From: Pseudomonas sp.
GTDB taxonomy: Bacteria; Pseudomonadota; Gammaproteobacteria; Pseudomonadales; Pseudomonadaceae
Direction of reading: 5' to 3'
NCBI GenBank assembly: GCA_026398835.1
Contig: JAPLSD010000510.1
Location: 1-8,396 of the forward strand
Length of the DNA: 8,396 nucleotides
Part shown: positions 1 through 6,605 of the stretch, one piece after another
How positions within the stretch are numbered: the stretch's first letter is position 1
How the letters are laid out: every line of letters starts with the position of its first letter
Translations under genes and position numbers: made by a program
Notes under the pieces: model-generated
Database searches by the model: none
What the model was told of the DNA's origin: nothing
What the model saw: only the letters and a program-made list of their open reading frames with translations

Positions 1-2598
1 AATGCGCTCCAGCTCCCCCTTCATCAACGCCTGACGAGCAGCATCGTACTTACGCCAGCGAGTCAACGGCGCCAACTGCCGCGAAGCAATCTGCGGATTG
101 AACCCATTAAGCTCAATCACCAGATCCGCCAGGAAACGATAGCCAGAACCATCCGCCGCATGGAAGTTAATCAGGTTCTGCCCGGCAAACGCCCCCACCA
201 ACGCACGAACCTTGTTCGGGCTCTTGATATTGAACGCAGGATGTTTCATCAGCTCCTTCACGCGCTGCAAACCGCCCGGCAAACCGCTACCGGCCTGGAC
301 ACTGAACCACTGATCCATGACCAACGGGTTGTCTTTGAAGTTTTCAGCGAAGGTCGCCAGAGCCTTGGCCTTCTCTTCAACGAACGGCGAGTTGACCAAT
401 ACCGCCAGCGCAGTCAGGCGCTCGGTCATGTTGTCGCAAGCATCGAACTGCTCCAGAGTCGCAGCCAGAACGTGCGGCTTGCCGCTGAGCATCAGGTAGG
501 ACAACACGATGTTTTGCAGACTACGACGGGCAAAGTGCTCGGCCTCGGCGATGTAAGTGGTCTTCTTCGACAGCTCGCGGTTGGCCTGATAACGCTGCCA
601 CAAACCGTCGATCAGGCTGTAAGCCAATTGCTTGCGAGCGAACTCGCGAGCGGTATGGATCGCGTCTACATCAGCCACGTCACTGACTTCGGTGAGGTAG
701 GCCTCACTTGGCAACGACAGCATCTCCGCGACCATCGCCTGATCCAGCGTCTCGTCCGCCAGCACTGTGCGCAACGCCGTGATCAGACGTTGATCCAGTA
801 CCAACGCAGTGCCCTGCTGATGCTGAGCGATCAATTCCTGCAGCACCTGCACCGACAGTTGCTGGCCGGCTTCCCAGCGATTGAAACCGTCGCTGTCGTG
901 TTGCATCAGGAACATCAACTGGTCGCGATCGTACGGGAAGCTCAGTTTCACCGGCGCGGAGAAGCCGCGCAGCAAAGATGGCAACGGTTTTTCTGCGATG
1001 TCGACGAAGGTGAAGGTGTGTTCAACGTCGGTCACCGACAGTACCCGGGAGGTACCGTCAGCGGCGGCTTCACCGGCCAGACGCAGTGCAATGGCGCCAC
1101 CTTTGGCGTCCAGCAGGCCGAGTTCGACCGGGATTACGAATGGCAGTTTTTCAACCTTGTCCGGGGTCGCCGGGTAGCTCTGACGGAATGTCAGGCTGTA
1201 GGTTTTCGCGGTGCTGTCATAAGCCTCGCTGACGGCCAGACGCGGCGTACCCGCTTGGCTGTACCAGCGTTTGAACTGGGTCAGGTCGACGCCGTTGGCA
1301 TCTTCCATGGCTTTGATGAAATCGTCGCAGGTCACGGCTTGGCCGTCATGGCGCTCGAAATACAGGTCGCTGCCTTTGCGGAAACCTTCTTCGCCGAGCA
1401 AGGTGCGAATCATCCGCACCACTTCCGAGCCTTTCTCGTAGACGGTCAAGGTGTAGAAGTTGGAGATCTCGATAAAGCTTTCCGGGCGCACGGCGTGAGC
1501 CATCGGGCCGGCGTCTTCGGCGAACTGGTGAGTGCGCAGGTAGGCCACGTCCTCGATGCGCTTAACGGTGCGCGAGTTCATGTCGGCAGAGAATTCAGCG
1601 TCGCGGAACACCGTGAAGCCTTCCTTGAGCGACAGTTGGAACCAGTCGCGGCAGGTCACGCGGTTGCCCGACCAGTTGTGGAAGTATTCGTGGGCGACCA
1701 CGGCCTCGACCCGCTGGTGCGCGGCGTCGGTAGCGGTTTCGGCGCGGGCCAGCACGCAGCTGGAGTTGAAGATGTTGAGGCCCTTGTTCTCCATGGCACC
1801 CATGTTGAAGTCGTTCACCGCAACGATCATGAAGATGTCCAGATCGTACTCGCGACCGTAGACCTCTTCATCCCAGCGCATGGACTTCTTCAAGCTATTC
1901 ATGGCGTGCTGGCATTTGTCGATGTTTTCCGGCTCGACATAAATGCGCAGCGCAACGGAGCGTTCGGTCATCGTTGTAAAAGTATCTTCAACGCACCACA
2001 GGTCACCGGCCACCAGCGCGAACAGGTAAGCCGGTTTCATGAACGGGTCTTCCCAGGTCGCCCAGTGCCGACCGCCCTCTTGCGGGCCGCTGGCAATCGG
2101 GTTGCCATTGGACAGCAGCACCGGATAGCTGTGCTGCTCGGCGATGACCGTCGTGGTGAATTTGCTCATCACATCCGGGCGATCGAGGTAGTAAGTGATC
2201 TTGCGGAAACCTTCAGCCTCGCACTGGGTGCAGAACATGCCGCTGGATTTGTACAGGCCTTCCAGGGCGGTGTTGGTTTCCGGGTGGATCTTGACGCTGG
2301 TGTCGACGGTGAACGAAGTGCTCGTCGGGTGCAGGGTCAGGTGATTTTCGGAGAGCTGATAGTCGGTGGCACTCAGATCGCGATCAGCCAGTTTCACCGA
2401 CAGCAATTCCAGCTGCTGGCCATCCAGCACCAGCGGTGGCAGACCCGCGCCGCGGGCCGGGTTGCGGCGCATCACCAGTTGCGCATGGACCAGGCTGTGG
2501 TCCTCGAACAACTCGAAGGTCAGGTGCGTCTCGTCGATCAGGTACTCAGGCGCCTGATAGTCCTTCAGGTAGATCATCTTCGGTTGTTCGGTGCGCAT
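1..2598 (-). CDS. pepN: Aminopeptidase N (M1 family), 3' end cut by window edge
   Basis: Cytosolic zinc metallo-aminopeptidase that removes N-terminal residues from peptides in late protein turnover. The reading frame is open from the ATG at 2598 to base 1, giving 866 residues; pseudomonad PepN is about 885, so roughly the last 19 residues lie outside. Visible M1 hallmarks are the substrate-binding GAMEN at residues 267-271, the zinc motif HEYFH at 303-307 (ligands H303 and H307, general base E304), the third ligand E326 exactly 18 residues after the motif, the catalytic Tyr387 in TVYEKG, and Glu127 in QCEAEGF, matching the amino-terminus-binding glutamate of E. coli PepN. There is no signal peptide. 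The start follows the upstream DUF2797 stop by 12 bases, with AAGGA 7 bases before the ATG, so it is probably the last gene of the nadK operon. No frameshift was seen. Confidence 0.97.
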   Translation of the reverse strand, partial: MRTEQPKMIYLKDYQAPEYLIDETHLTFELFEDHSLVHAQLVMRRNPARGAGLPPLVLDGQQLELLSVKLADRDLSATDYQLSENHLTLHPTSTSFTVDTSVKIHPETNTALEGLYKSSGMFCTQCEAEGFRKITYYLDRPDVMSKFTTTVIAEQHSYPVLLSNGNPIASGPQEGGRHWATWEDPFMKPAYLFALVAGDLWCVEDTFTTMTERSVALRIYVEPENIDKCQHAMNSLKKSMRWDEEVYGREYDLDIFMIVAVNDFNMGAMENKGLNIFNSSCVLARAETATDAAHQRVEAVVAHEYFHNWSGNRVTCRDWFQLSLKEGFTVFRDAEFSADMNSRTVKRIEDVAYLRTHQFAEDAGPMAHAVRPESFIEISNFYTLTVYEKGSEVVRMIRTLLGEEGFRKGSDLYFERHDGQAVTCDDFIKAMEDANGVDLTQFKRWYSQAGTPRLAVSEAYDSTAKTYSLTFRQSYPATPDKVEKLPFVIPVELGLLDAKGGAIALRLAGEAAADGTSRVLSVTDVEHTFTFVDIAEKPLPSLLRGFSAPVKLSFPYDRDQLMFLMQHDSDGFNRWEAGQQLSVQVLQELIAQHQQGTALVLDQRLITALRTVLADETLDQAMVAEMLSLPSEAYLTEVSDVADVDAIHTAREFARKQLAYSLIDGLWQRYQANRELSKKTTYIAEAEHFARRSLQNIVLSYLMLSGKPHVLAATLEQFDACDNMTERLTALAVLVNSPFVEEKAKALATFAENFKDNPLVMDQWFSVQAGSGLPGGLQRVKELMKHPAFNIKSPNKVRALVGAFAGQNLINFHAADGSGYRFLADLVIELNGFNPQIASRQLAPLTRWRKYDAARQALMKGELERI

Positions 2599-2610
2599 GC
2601 TGGAGTCCTT

Positions 2611-3441
2611 TTACTGATGCACGGCGAGCTGGTAGGCCGTGTATTTACGAATATTGATAACGCCGGTATCGAAGATCAGGTATTGGCCCTTGATCCCCAT
2701 CAACGTGCCTTCGGCAATCGGGTTCTTGTCCAGGTTGAAGCTGACGATCTTGGCCGGGTACTGCTCGACCGGATAGCGAATTTCAATCGGTTCAACATCG
2801 CTGATCACCTGGATGGCCTGCAGGCCAAAGCGCTCCTGCAACCCCAGCAGACCTTCGGCACAGCTGTCGAAAAGCTGCTCGCGAACCTGCTTGAGATCCA
2901 CAGCCATGGCATCGCCCTTGAGCAACGCACGCCAGTTGGTTTTGTCGGCTACCTGACTGCGAAACAGGTCTTCAACGAAACCCGATTGCTGGCGGGTCGA
3001 GACGCGTATGATCGGCAACGCCTGGCTGGCGCCCTGATCCAGCCAGCGAGTCGGCAGCTGCGTCGCGCGGGTAATCCCGACTTTGACGCCCGACGAATTG
3101 GCCAGGTAGACCACGTGATCGGTCATGCAAAATTGCTCGCCCCAGGCCGGTTCACGACAGGTGCCTGCATCGTAATGGCAGCGCTCCGGGCTCATGATGC
3201 AGATATCGCACTGGGCCAGCTTGGTCATGCACGGGTAGCAGTAACCCTGGCTGAAACTGGTTTTGGTCTTGCGTCCGCAATGGGTGCAGTGGATCGCGCC
3301 CAGGTACTCGAGGCGCACCGTGGTGCCGATCATTGGATTGACCGGCACCTCGGTATCGCCCAGACGAAAAGCGTATTGAACGGCCGACGCTTCGAGGCGC
3401 GCCGACATCTTGCTGATTGCACCGCGGCCAATCTCGATCAA
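2611..3441 (-). CDS. DUF2797 family zinc-cysteine protein, TTG start
   Basis: Uncharacterised cytosolic protein of the DUF2797 family; function unknown. I take the start as the TTG at 3441, giving 276 residues beginning MIEIGRGAISKMSARLE. The TTG overlaps the TGA of the upstream DUF1315 gene (TTGA) and family homology, as I remember it, begins here. A GTG at 3498 would add 19 unconserved residues inside the upstream gene, and an in-frame ATG gives 265 residues. The N-terminal third is cysteine-rich: CxxC at 52/55, 68/71 and 78/81, then C88, C95 and C105, which suggests bound zinc. Residues 111-170 (VYLANSSGVKVGITR, then R132, E157 and W170) resemble a GIY-YIG/T5orf172-type fold. That likeness is my inference. 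There is only a weak purine stretch before the TTG, so translation probably depends on coupling to the upstream gene. Identity of the family is firm; activity is not. Confidence 0.88.
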   Translation of the reverse strand: MIEIGRGAISKMSARLEASAVQYAFRLGDTEVPVNPMIGTTVRLEYLGAIHCTHCGRKTKTSFSQGYCYPCMTKLAQCDICIMSPERCHYDAGTCREPAWGEQFCMTDHVVYLANSSGVKVGITRATQLPTRWLDQGASQALPIIRVSTRQQSGFVEDLFRSQVADKTNWRALLKGDAMAVDLKQVREQLFDSCAEGLLGLQERFGLQAIQVISDVEPIEIRYPVEQYPAKIVSFNLDKNPIAEGTLMGIKGQYLIFDTGVINIRKYTAYQLAVHQ

Positions 3442-3698
3442 TGGATGGCATCCGACTTGAACAACAGGTTCGGTATCGGTTCCGACTTGGAGCCGCACTC
3501 TTGCGGGCCCATATAACCGGTGCGCTCATCCTCGGGCAGATTCTGGATTTCCCAGGCGATCATCGCTTGCAGCGTCAGTTCGCGCTGCTCGGCGGTCAGC
3601 TTGCCGCCGTCGGGCCATTTGCCGATTTCTACCGCCAGTTTCAGGTTCTGGTAGATTTGGGGGGTGATGTTGTTGATCATTTCGTTAAAAGAGGACAT
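3438..3698 (-). CDS. DUF1315 (YeaC-like) small protein
   Basis: An 86-residue soluble protein that I recognise as DUF1315, the family of E. coli YeaC (about 90 residues). Its function is unknown. It contains the conserved-looking core KWPDGGKLTAEQRE, then a helix QAMIAWEIQNLPEDERTGYMG, with one cysteine (in QECGSK) near the C terminus and no membrane segment or signal peptide. The ATG at 3698 has GGAGAA just upstream, and the gene begins 33 bases after the rhomboid stop. Its TGA overlaps the proposed TTG start of the DUF2797 gene by 4 bases, so the two products are probably made in coupled amounts. A partnership between them is possible but rests only on this arrangement. Confidence 0.9.
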   Translation of the reverse strand: MSSFNEMINNITPQIYQNLKLAVEIGKWPDGGKLTAEQRELTLQAMIAWEIQNLPEDERTGYMGPQECGSKSEPIPNLLFKSDAIH

Positions 3699-3731
3699 CA
3701 GGTTCTCCGCGCTCTTTATTCATATCGCAAT

Positions 3732-4601
3732 TTAGGCGGCCAGTTTACGGCGGCTGAACAAGCCACCCAACAAACCGGTGAAGCATCCGACGAGCAACCC
3801 GCCGATATGCGCCGCATTGGCAATTTCACCGAAGCCGATCATCGAGATCAGCCCGGACATACACAGCAGCAGCCACACCAGCATCATCACCAACACACCA
3901 CGGGGCAGGCGATAAGCCGGGTTCGGCGACAGCAATTGATAGATCCAGCAATGCCCCAGCAGGCCGTAAAGGACGCCGGACAACCCGCCAAACAAGGTCG
4001 GACCGCTGAAATAATATTGGGCGTAATTGGACACCAGGCTGAACAACAGCGTCAGGCCCAACAGGTTGATACTGCCCTGGCGAATCTCGATGCGACGCCC
4101 CAGTTCCCAGTACCACATGCCGTTCATGGCCAGGTGAAGGATGCCGAAGTGGATCAGCATCGGTGTCACCAACCGCCACCACTGCCCTGCTGCCAGGCTG
4201 TTATCCAGCGGGGTGAACTGGATGTACTCGCCCACCACACGGAACTCGAGGAAGGTCAGCCAGCGCAGGGTGTCGAGGTTGTCGCCGAGCAGCGTCACGC
4301 CACCAACGATCAGGCACAGCAGCAGGATCAGCGCGGTCACCGGGCTGTGGCGCAGTTGTTCGACAAAGCCCGGACGCTCCATCGTGGCCTGGACGGGGAT
4401 GTCCAGCTGCTGCTCGGGATCACCGGCAGGGAAACGCTCGTACAGCGAGCGTACGTCCTCGCTGATGCTGGCGGGCACCCACAGCACCTGCTCGCCGGCC
4501 TCTTCGCTGACCCTGTGCGGCACTTGCATGCGCTGCAGCAGTTTGACGAAACCACTCAGGTCGACCGCCAATGGCAGGCGCAATACGGCAACGGCACTCA
4601 T
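3732..4601 (-). CDS. GlpG-like rhomboid intramembrane serine protease
   Basis: Inner-membrane serine protease that cuts transmembrane substrates within or near the bilayer. The 289-residue length is close to E. coli GlpG (276). Residues 1-80 form a soluble N-terminal domain like the GlpG cytoplasmic domain. About six hydrophobic segments follow, near 87-105, 144-165, 177-198, 203-225, 235-256 and 260-282. The catalytic dyad is present: Ser208 in GLSG (206-209) and His265 in NAAHIGG. His156 and Asn160 in HLAMN match the oxyanion-side residues of GlpG (H150 and N154), and WWRLVTPMLIH is the conserved loop/TM2 entry. The ATG overlaps the upstream phosphatase TGA as ATGA, with GGAGG 7 bases before it, so translation is coupled. 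No glpE, glpR or glpD lies nearby, so I do not transfer the glpG symbol. Substrates are unknown. Confidence 0.95.
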   Translation of the reverse strand: MSAVAVLRLPLAVDLSGFVKLLQRMQVPHRVSEEAGEQVLWVPASISEDVRSLYERFPAGDPEQQLDIPVQATMERPGFVEQLRHSPVTALILLLCLIVGGVTLLGDNLDTLRWLTFLEFRVVGEYIQFTPLDNSLAAGQWWRLVTPMLIHFGILHLAMNGMWYWELGRRIEIRQGSINLLGLTLLFSLVSNYAQYYFSGPTLFGGLSGVLYGLLGHCWIYQLLSPNPAYRLPRGVLVMMLVWLLLCMSGLISMIGFGEIANAAHIGGLLVGCFTGLLGGLFSRRKLAA

Positions 4602-5569
4602 TGCACAACCTCCGGGCGTTCGACATCGACCCAGACGAATTTACGCGGATCAAGGCGGGTTTCCTGATCCAGCCGGTAGGCGACCAGTTTGCCGTAAAGC
4701 ACCGCGCTGTAATCCAGGCAGGCCAGATTCGGCCGGATCGGCGCCGGTTTGCCACTGCGCCAATAGTGGCCGACAAACAACAACGGCTCGTCGATACCGT
4801 AACGCAACAAGGTGTCTTTCTGGGTGGAGGACAGTGGCGTTTGGGCCACCGGCTCGGGTAAGGCGTCGGGTTGGAACACAATGTCTCCATAGGTTTGCGG
4901 GTCGTCTTCCCAGAACTTGGTGCGAAAGAACGCCCGAGTCAGGCCATCGCCACTGGTCATGGTCAAGCCGTGGGGCAGACGCATGTCGGTGCCGCGCAAC
5001 AGACGATCGAACACCGTGCAGGCAAAACTGCCGGGCACGGCGGCGGCCTGGAGGAAGTGCTCATCGATACGACCGTCGTGATGCAGCGCCCGCAACGGTT
5101 CGATCAGGCCTGCATCCCAGCAGGCATGCACCACCCGGAAGCGCCCGGCGTCGACGAACAGCGGCATCTCGTAGAACCATTGGAGGAAGTCGTGCCAGTC
5201 CGCCGGGTGCTGAGCGAATTGGGTCAGGGTTTCATCGATCAGCCGCGCATGCCGTGGCGTGTGTTCGCGCACGTATTGCTTGCCGCTGCCGGGTGGCGCC
5301 GGCGTGCTCCAGCCCAGCGCGTTGAACTCATGGTTGCCCATGATGCACAGCGCCTGGCCGGCCTCGGTCATGTCGTGGACGATATGCAGCGCCTCACGAA
5401 TCCGCGGGCCGCGGTCGATGATGTCACCGAGGAACACCGCCAGCCGCGAGGGATGGCGCCAGACACCGCCCACCTTGTGGTACCCGAGCCGGTCGAGCAA
5501 ATGCTCAAGGGTATGAGCGCAACCGTGCACGTCACCGATCAGGTCGTAGCTACGCGCGGGATCGAGCAT
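4598..5569 (-). CDS. PPP-type metallophosphoesterase
   Basis: Predicted dinuclear-metal phosphoesterase of the PPP superfamily (bacterial Ser/Thr phosphatase and diadenosine tetraphosphatase relatives). With the ATG at 5569 it has 323 residues. Ordered metal-site motifs are GDVHG at 12-16 (D13, H15), GDIIDRG at 48-54 (D49, D52, R53), GNHE at 78-81 (N79, H80), VVHACWD at 146-152 (H148) and a late GHYW with H268, which is a complete set. A reading starting at 5620 would add 17 residues out of frame over nadK and lacks the strong ribosome site; the ATG at 5569 has GGAGG 6 bases upstream and shares one base with the nadK stop (TGATG). The downstream rhomboid overlaps it by ATGA. No signal peptide is seen, so it should be cytosolic. 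Whether the substrate is a phosphoprotein or a nucleotide cannot be told from sequence. Confidence 0.92.
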   Translation of the reverse strand: MLDPARSYDLIGDVHGCAHTLEHLLDRLGYHKVGGVWRHPSRLAVFLGDIIDRGPRIREALHIVHDMTEAGQALCIMGNHEFNALGWSTPAPPGSGKQYVREHTPRHARLIDETLTQFAQHPADWHDFLQWFYEMPLFVDAGRFRVVHACWDAGLIEPLRALHHDGRIDEHFLQAAAVPGSFACTVFDRLLRGTDMRLPHGLTMTSGDGLTRAFFRTKFWEDDPQTYGDIVFQPDALPEPVAQTPLSSTQKDTLLRYGIDEPLLFVGHYWRSGKPAPIRPNLACLDYSAVLYGKLVAYRLDQETRLDPRKFVWVDVERPEVVQ

Positions 5570-6459
5570 CAGTCGCCTCCACCACCCAACCGGCTGCCCC
5601 AGCCGAGCTTGGTCCGGCACACTTCGTAGTAGTTGTGGTCCAGAGGATGGATCAGCCGCAGTTTTTGCGCCTTTTTGCTGATGGTGATGGTGTCACCCGG
5701 CGCACAGGTGAAGTGATTCTGACCATCACAGGAGACTTGCGGGTAAATCTGCATATCCTTGGACACGACGATTTTCAGCTCACTGTTGCCATCGACCACA
5801 ATCGGCCTTCCAGACAAGGTATGGGGGTACATGGGCACGATAACAATGGCATCGAGTTTGGGATGCATGATCGGTCCGCCTGCCGATAGCGCATAAGCGG
5901 TCGAACCGGTCGGCGTCGCGATGATCAGGCCGTCGGCCTTCTGGCTGCAAACGAACTGGCCGTCGATGTACAGCTCGAACTCGATCATCCGCGTCGATTT
6001 GCCGGGGTGCAGCACGACGTCGTTCAGCGCATCGCCCTGGCCTATGGCCTCGGCGTGGCGGCGGACTTCGGCTTGCAGCAGGAAGCGGTTTTCCACCAGA
6101 TAATGGCCGTCGAGCACTTCGGCAACTTTGACTTCCAGCTCGTCGGGGCGGATATCGGTCAGAAAGCCCAGGCTGCCCCGGTTGATCCCCAGCACCGGCA
6201 CGTTATGCCGCGCCAGCGCCCGGGCAGCGCCCAACAGGCTGCCGTCACCGCCGACGACAATAACCATGTCGCAGACTTCACCAAGCATCTTGCGTGAGGA
6301 AGTTTGCAGCCCGTGGCCCGGGAGGACTTCGGCGATAGTGTCTTCGAGGATCACATGCAGGTGTCGCTCGAGCAGAAACCTTTTCAGTCGGCGAACCGTG
6401 TCGAGTACCTGGGAACTGCCCAGGCGACCGATGATGCCGATATTACGAAATTGCTCCAT
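5569..6459 (-). CDS. nadK: NAD kinase
   Basis: Cytosolic ATP-dependent NAD kinase, which phosphorylates NAD to make NADP. The 296 residues match the usual pseudomonad length. Diagnostic motifs are GGDGS at 70-74 (catalytic Asp72), NRG at 93-95, LND at 145-147, TPTGSTAY at 182-189 and SAGGP at 192-196, with the C-terminal beta-rich domain following. The start ATG at 6459 has AGGA 5 bases upstream and a candidate sigma-70 promoter about 40 bases upstream, so this is probably the first gene of a six-gene operon. The TGA is fused to the phosphatase start as TGATG. The gene is also called ppnK. No truncation or missing residue was seen. Confidence 0.98.
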   Translation of the reverse strand: MEQFRNIGIIGRLGSSQVLDTVRRLKRFLLERHLHVILEDTIAEVLPGHGLQTSSRKMLGEVCDMVIVVGGDGSLLGAARALARHNVPVLGINRGSLGFLTDIRPDELEVKVAEVLDGHYLVENRFLLQAEVRRHAEAIGQGDALNDVVLHPGKSTRMIEFELYIDGQFVCSQKADGLIIATPTGSTAYALSAGGPIMHPKLDAIVIVPMYPHTLSGRPIVVDGNSELKIVVSKDMQIYPQVSCDGQNHFTCAPGDTITISKKAQKLRLIHPLDHNYYEVCRTKLGWGSRLGGGGD

Positions 6460-6497
6460 GGGGTTCCTGCGAAGTTCTGGGACGGGCGAAAAAGTCG

Positions 6498-6525
6498 ATT
6501 ATGGGCGAAACCTGGCCGCAGACAA
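6498..6525 (-). promoter_or_regulatory. Candidate sigma-70 promoter for the nadK operon
   Basis: On the minus strand, TTGTCT (6525-6520) is separated by 16 bases from CATAAT (6503-6498). This matches the consensus at 4 of 6 and 5 of 6 positions. Transcription would start near 6491, leaving a leader of about 31 bases that includes the AGGA ribosome site of nadK. It lies in the divergent spacer, the only sizeable gap upstream of the six-gene run. Read by eye only. Confidence 0.45.
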
Positions 6526-6550
6526 AATCCTTTCCGTAAGGGTCTGCTCT

Positions 6551-6567
6551 TGACGGCGCGACCGTCA
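6551..6567. repeat. 17-base palindrome in the nadK/DUF1853 divergent spacer
   Basis: TGACGGCGCGACCGTCA has perfect 6-base arms (TGACGG and CCGTCA) around 5 bases. It sits about 60-76 bases upstream of the proposed nadK transcription start and 39-55 bases upstream of the DUF1853 ATG, a reasonable position for an operator acting on either gene. I do not recognise it as a known regulator's site. It could be a chance inverted repeat. Confidence 0.4.
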
Positions 6568-6571
6568 TTTA

Positions 6572-6599
6572 TCGAGAACACACCCTTATAGGCTATGCT
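6572..6599 (+). promoter_or_regulatory. Weak candidate promoter for the DUF1853 gene
   Basis: TCGAGA (6572-6577), a 16-base spacer and TATGCT (6594-6599) each match the sigma-70 consensus at 4 of 6 positions. Transcription would begin about 7 bases after TATGCT, at or next to the A of the ATG at 6606, which would make the mRNA leaderless. The match is modest, and the absence of a Shine-Dalgarno sequence is the main reason to consider it. Confidence 0.25.
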
Positions 6600-6605
6600 C
6601 GCAGA

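Noticed and set aside
160..3516. Very long rightward open frame (1118 codons) opposite pepN and DUF2797.
   Set aside because: It is codon-for-codon in register with both minus-strand genes. In that register a stop needs TTA, CTA or TCA in the sense gene, and these codons are rare in Pseudomonas. The translation is Gln/His/Arg/Val-rich with no recognisable family, while the minus strand shows complete PepN motifs.
3684..3722. 12-codon minus-strand frame (MNKERGEPDVLF) overlapping the DUF1315 start.
   Set aside because: It lacks a ribosome site; the region is better explained as the GGAGAA ribosome site and short spacer of the DUF1315 gene.
5570..5620. N-terminal extension of the phosphatase from an ATG at 5620.
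   Set aside because: It would overlap nadK by 52 bases with an unconserved 17-residue tail; the ATG at 5569 has GGAGG at 6 bases and the TGATG junction.
3417..5629. Large rightward frames opposite the rhomboid and phosphatase genes.
   Set aside because: They are antisense shadows with biased composition and no motifs; the minus-strand genes have full catalytic signatures.
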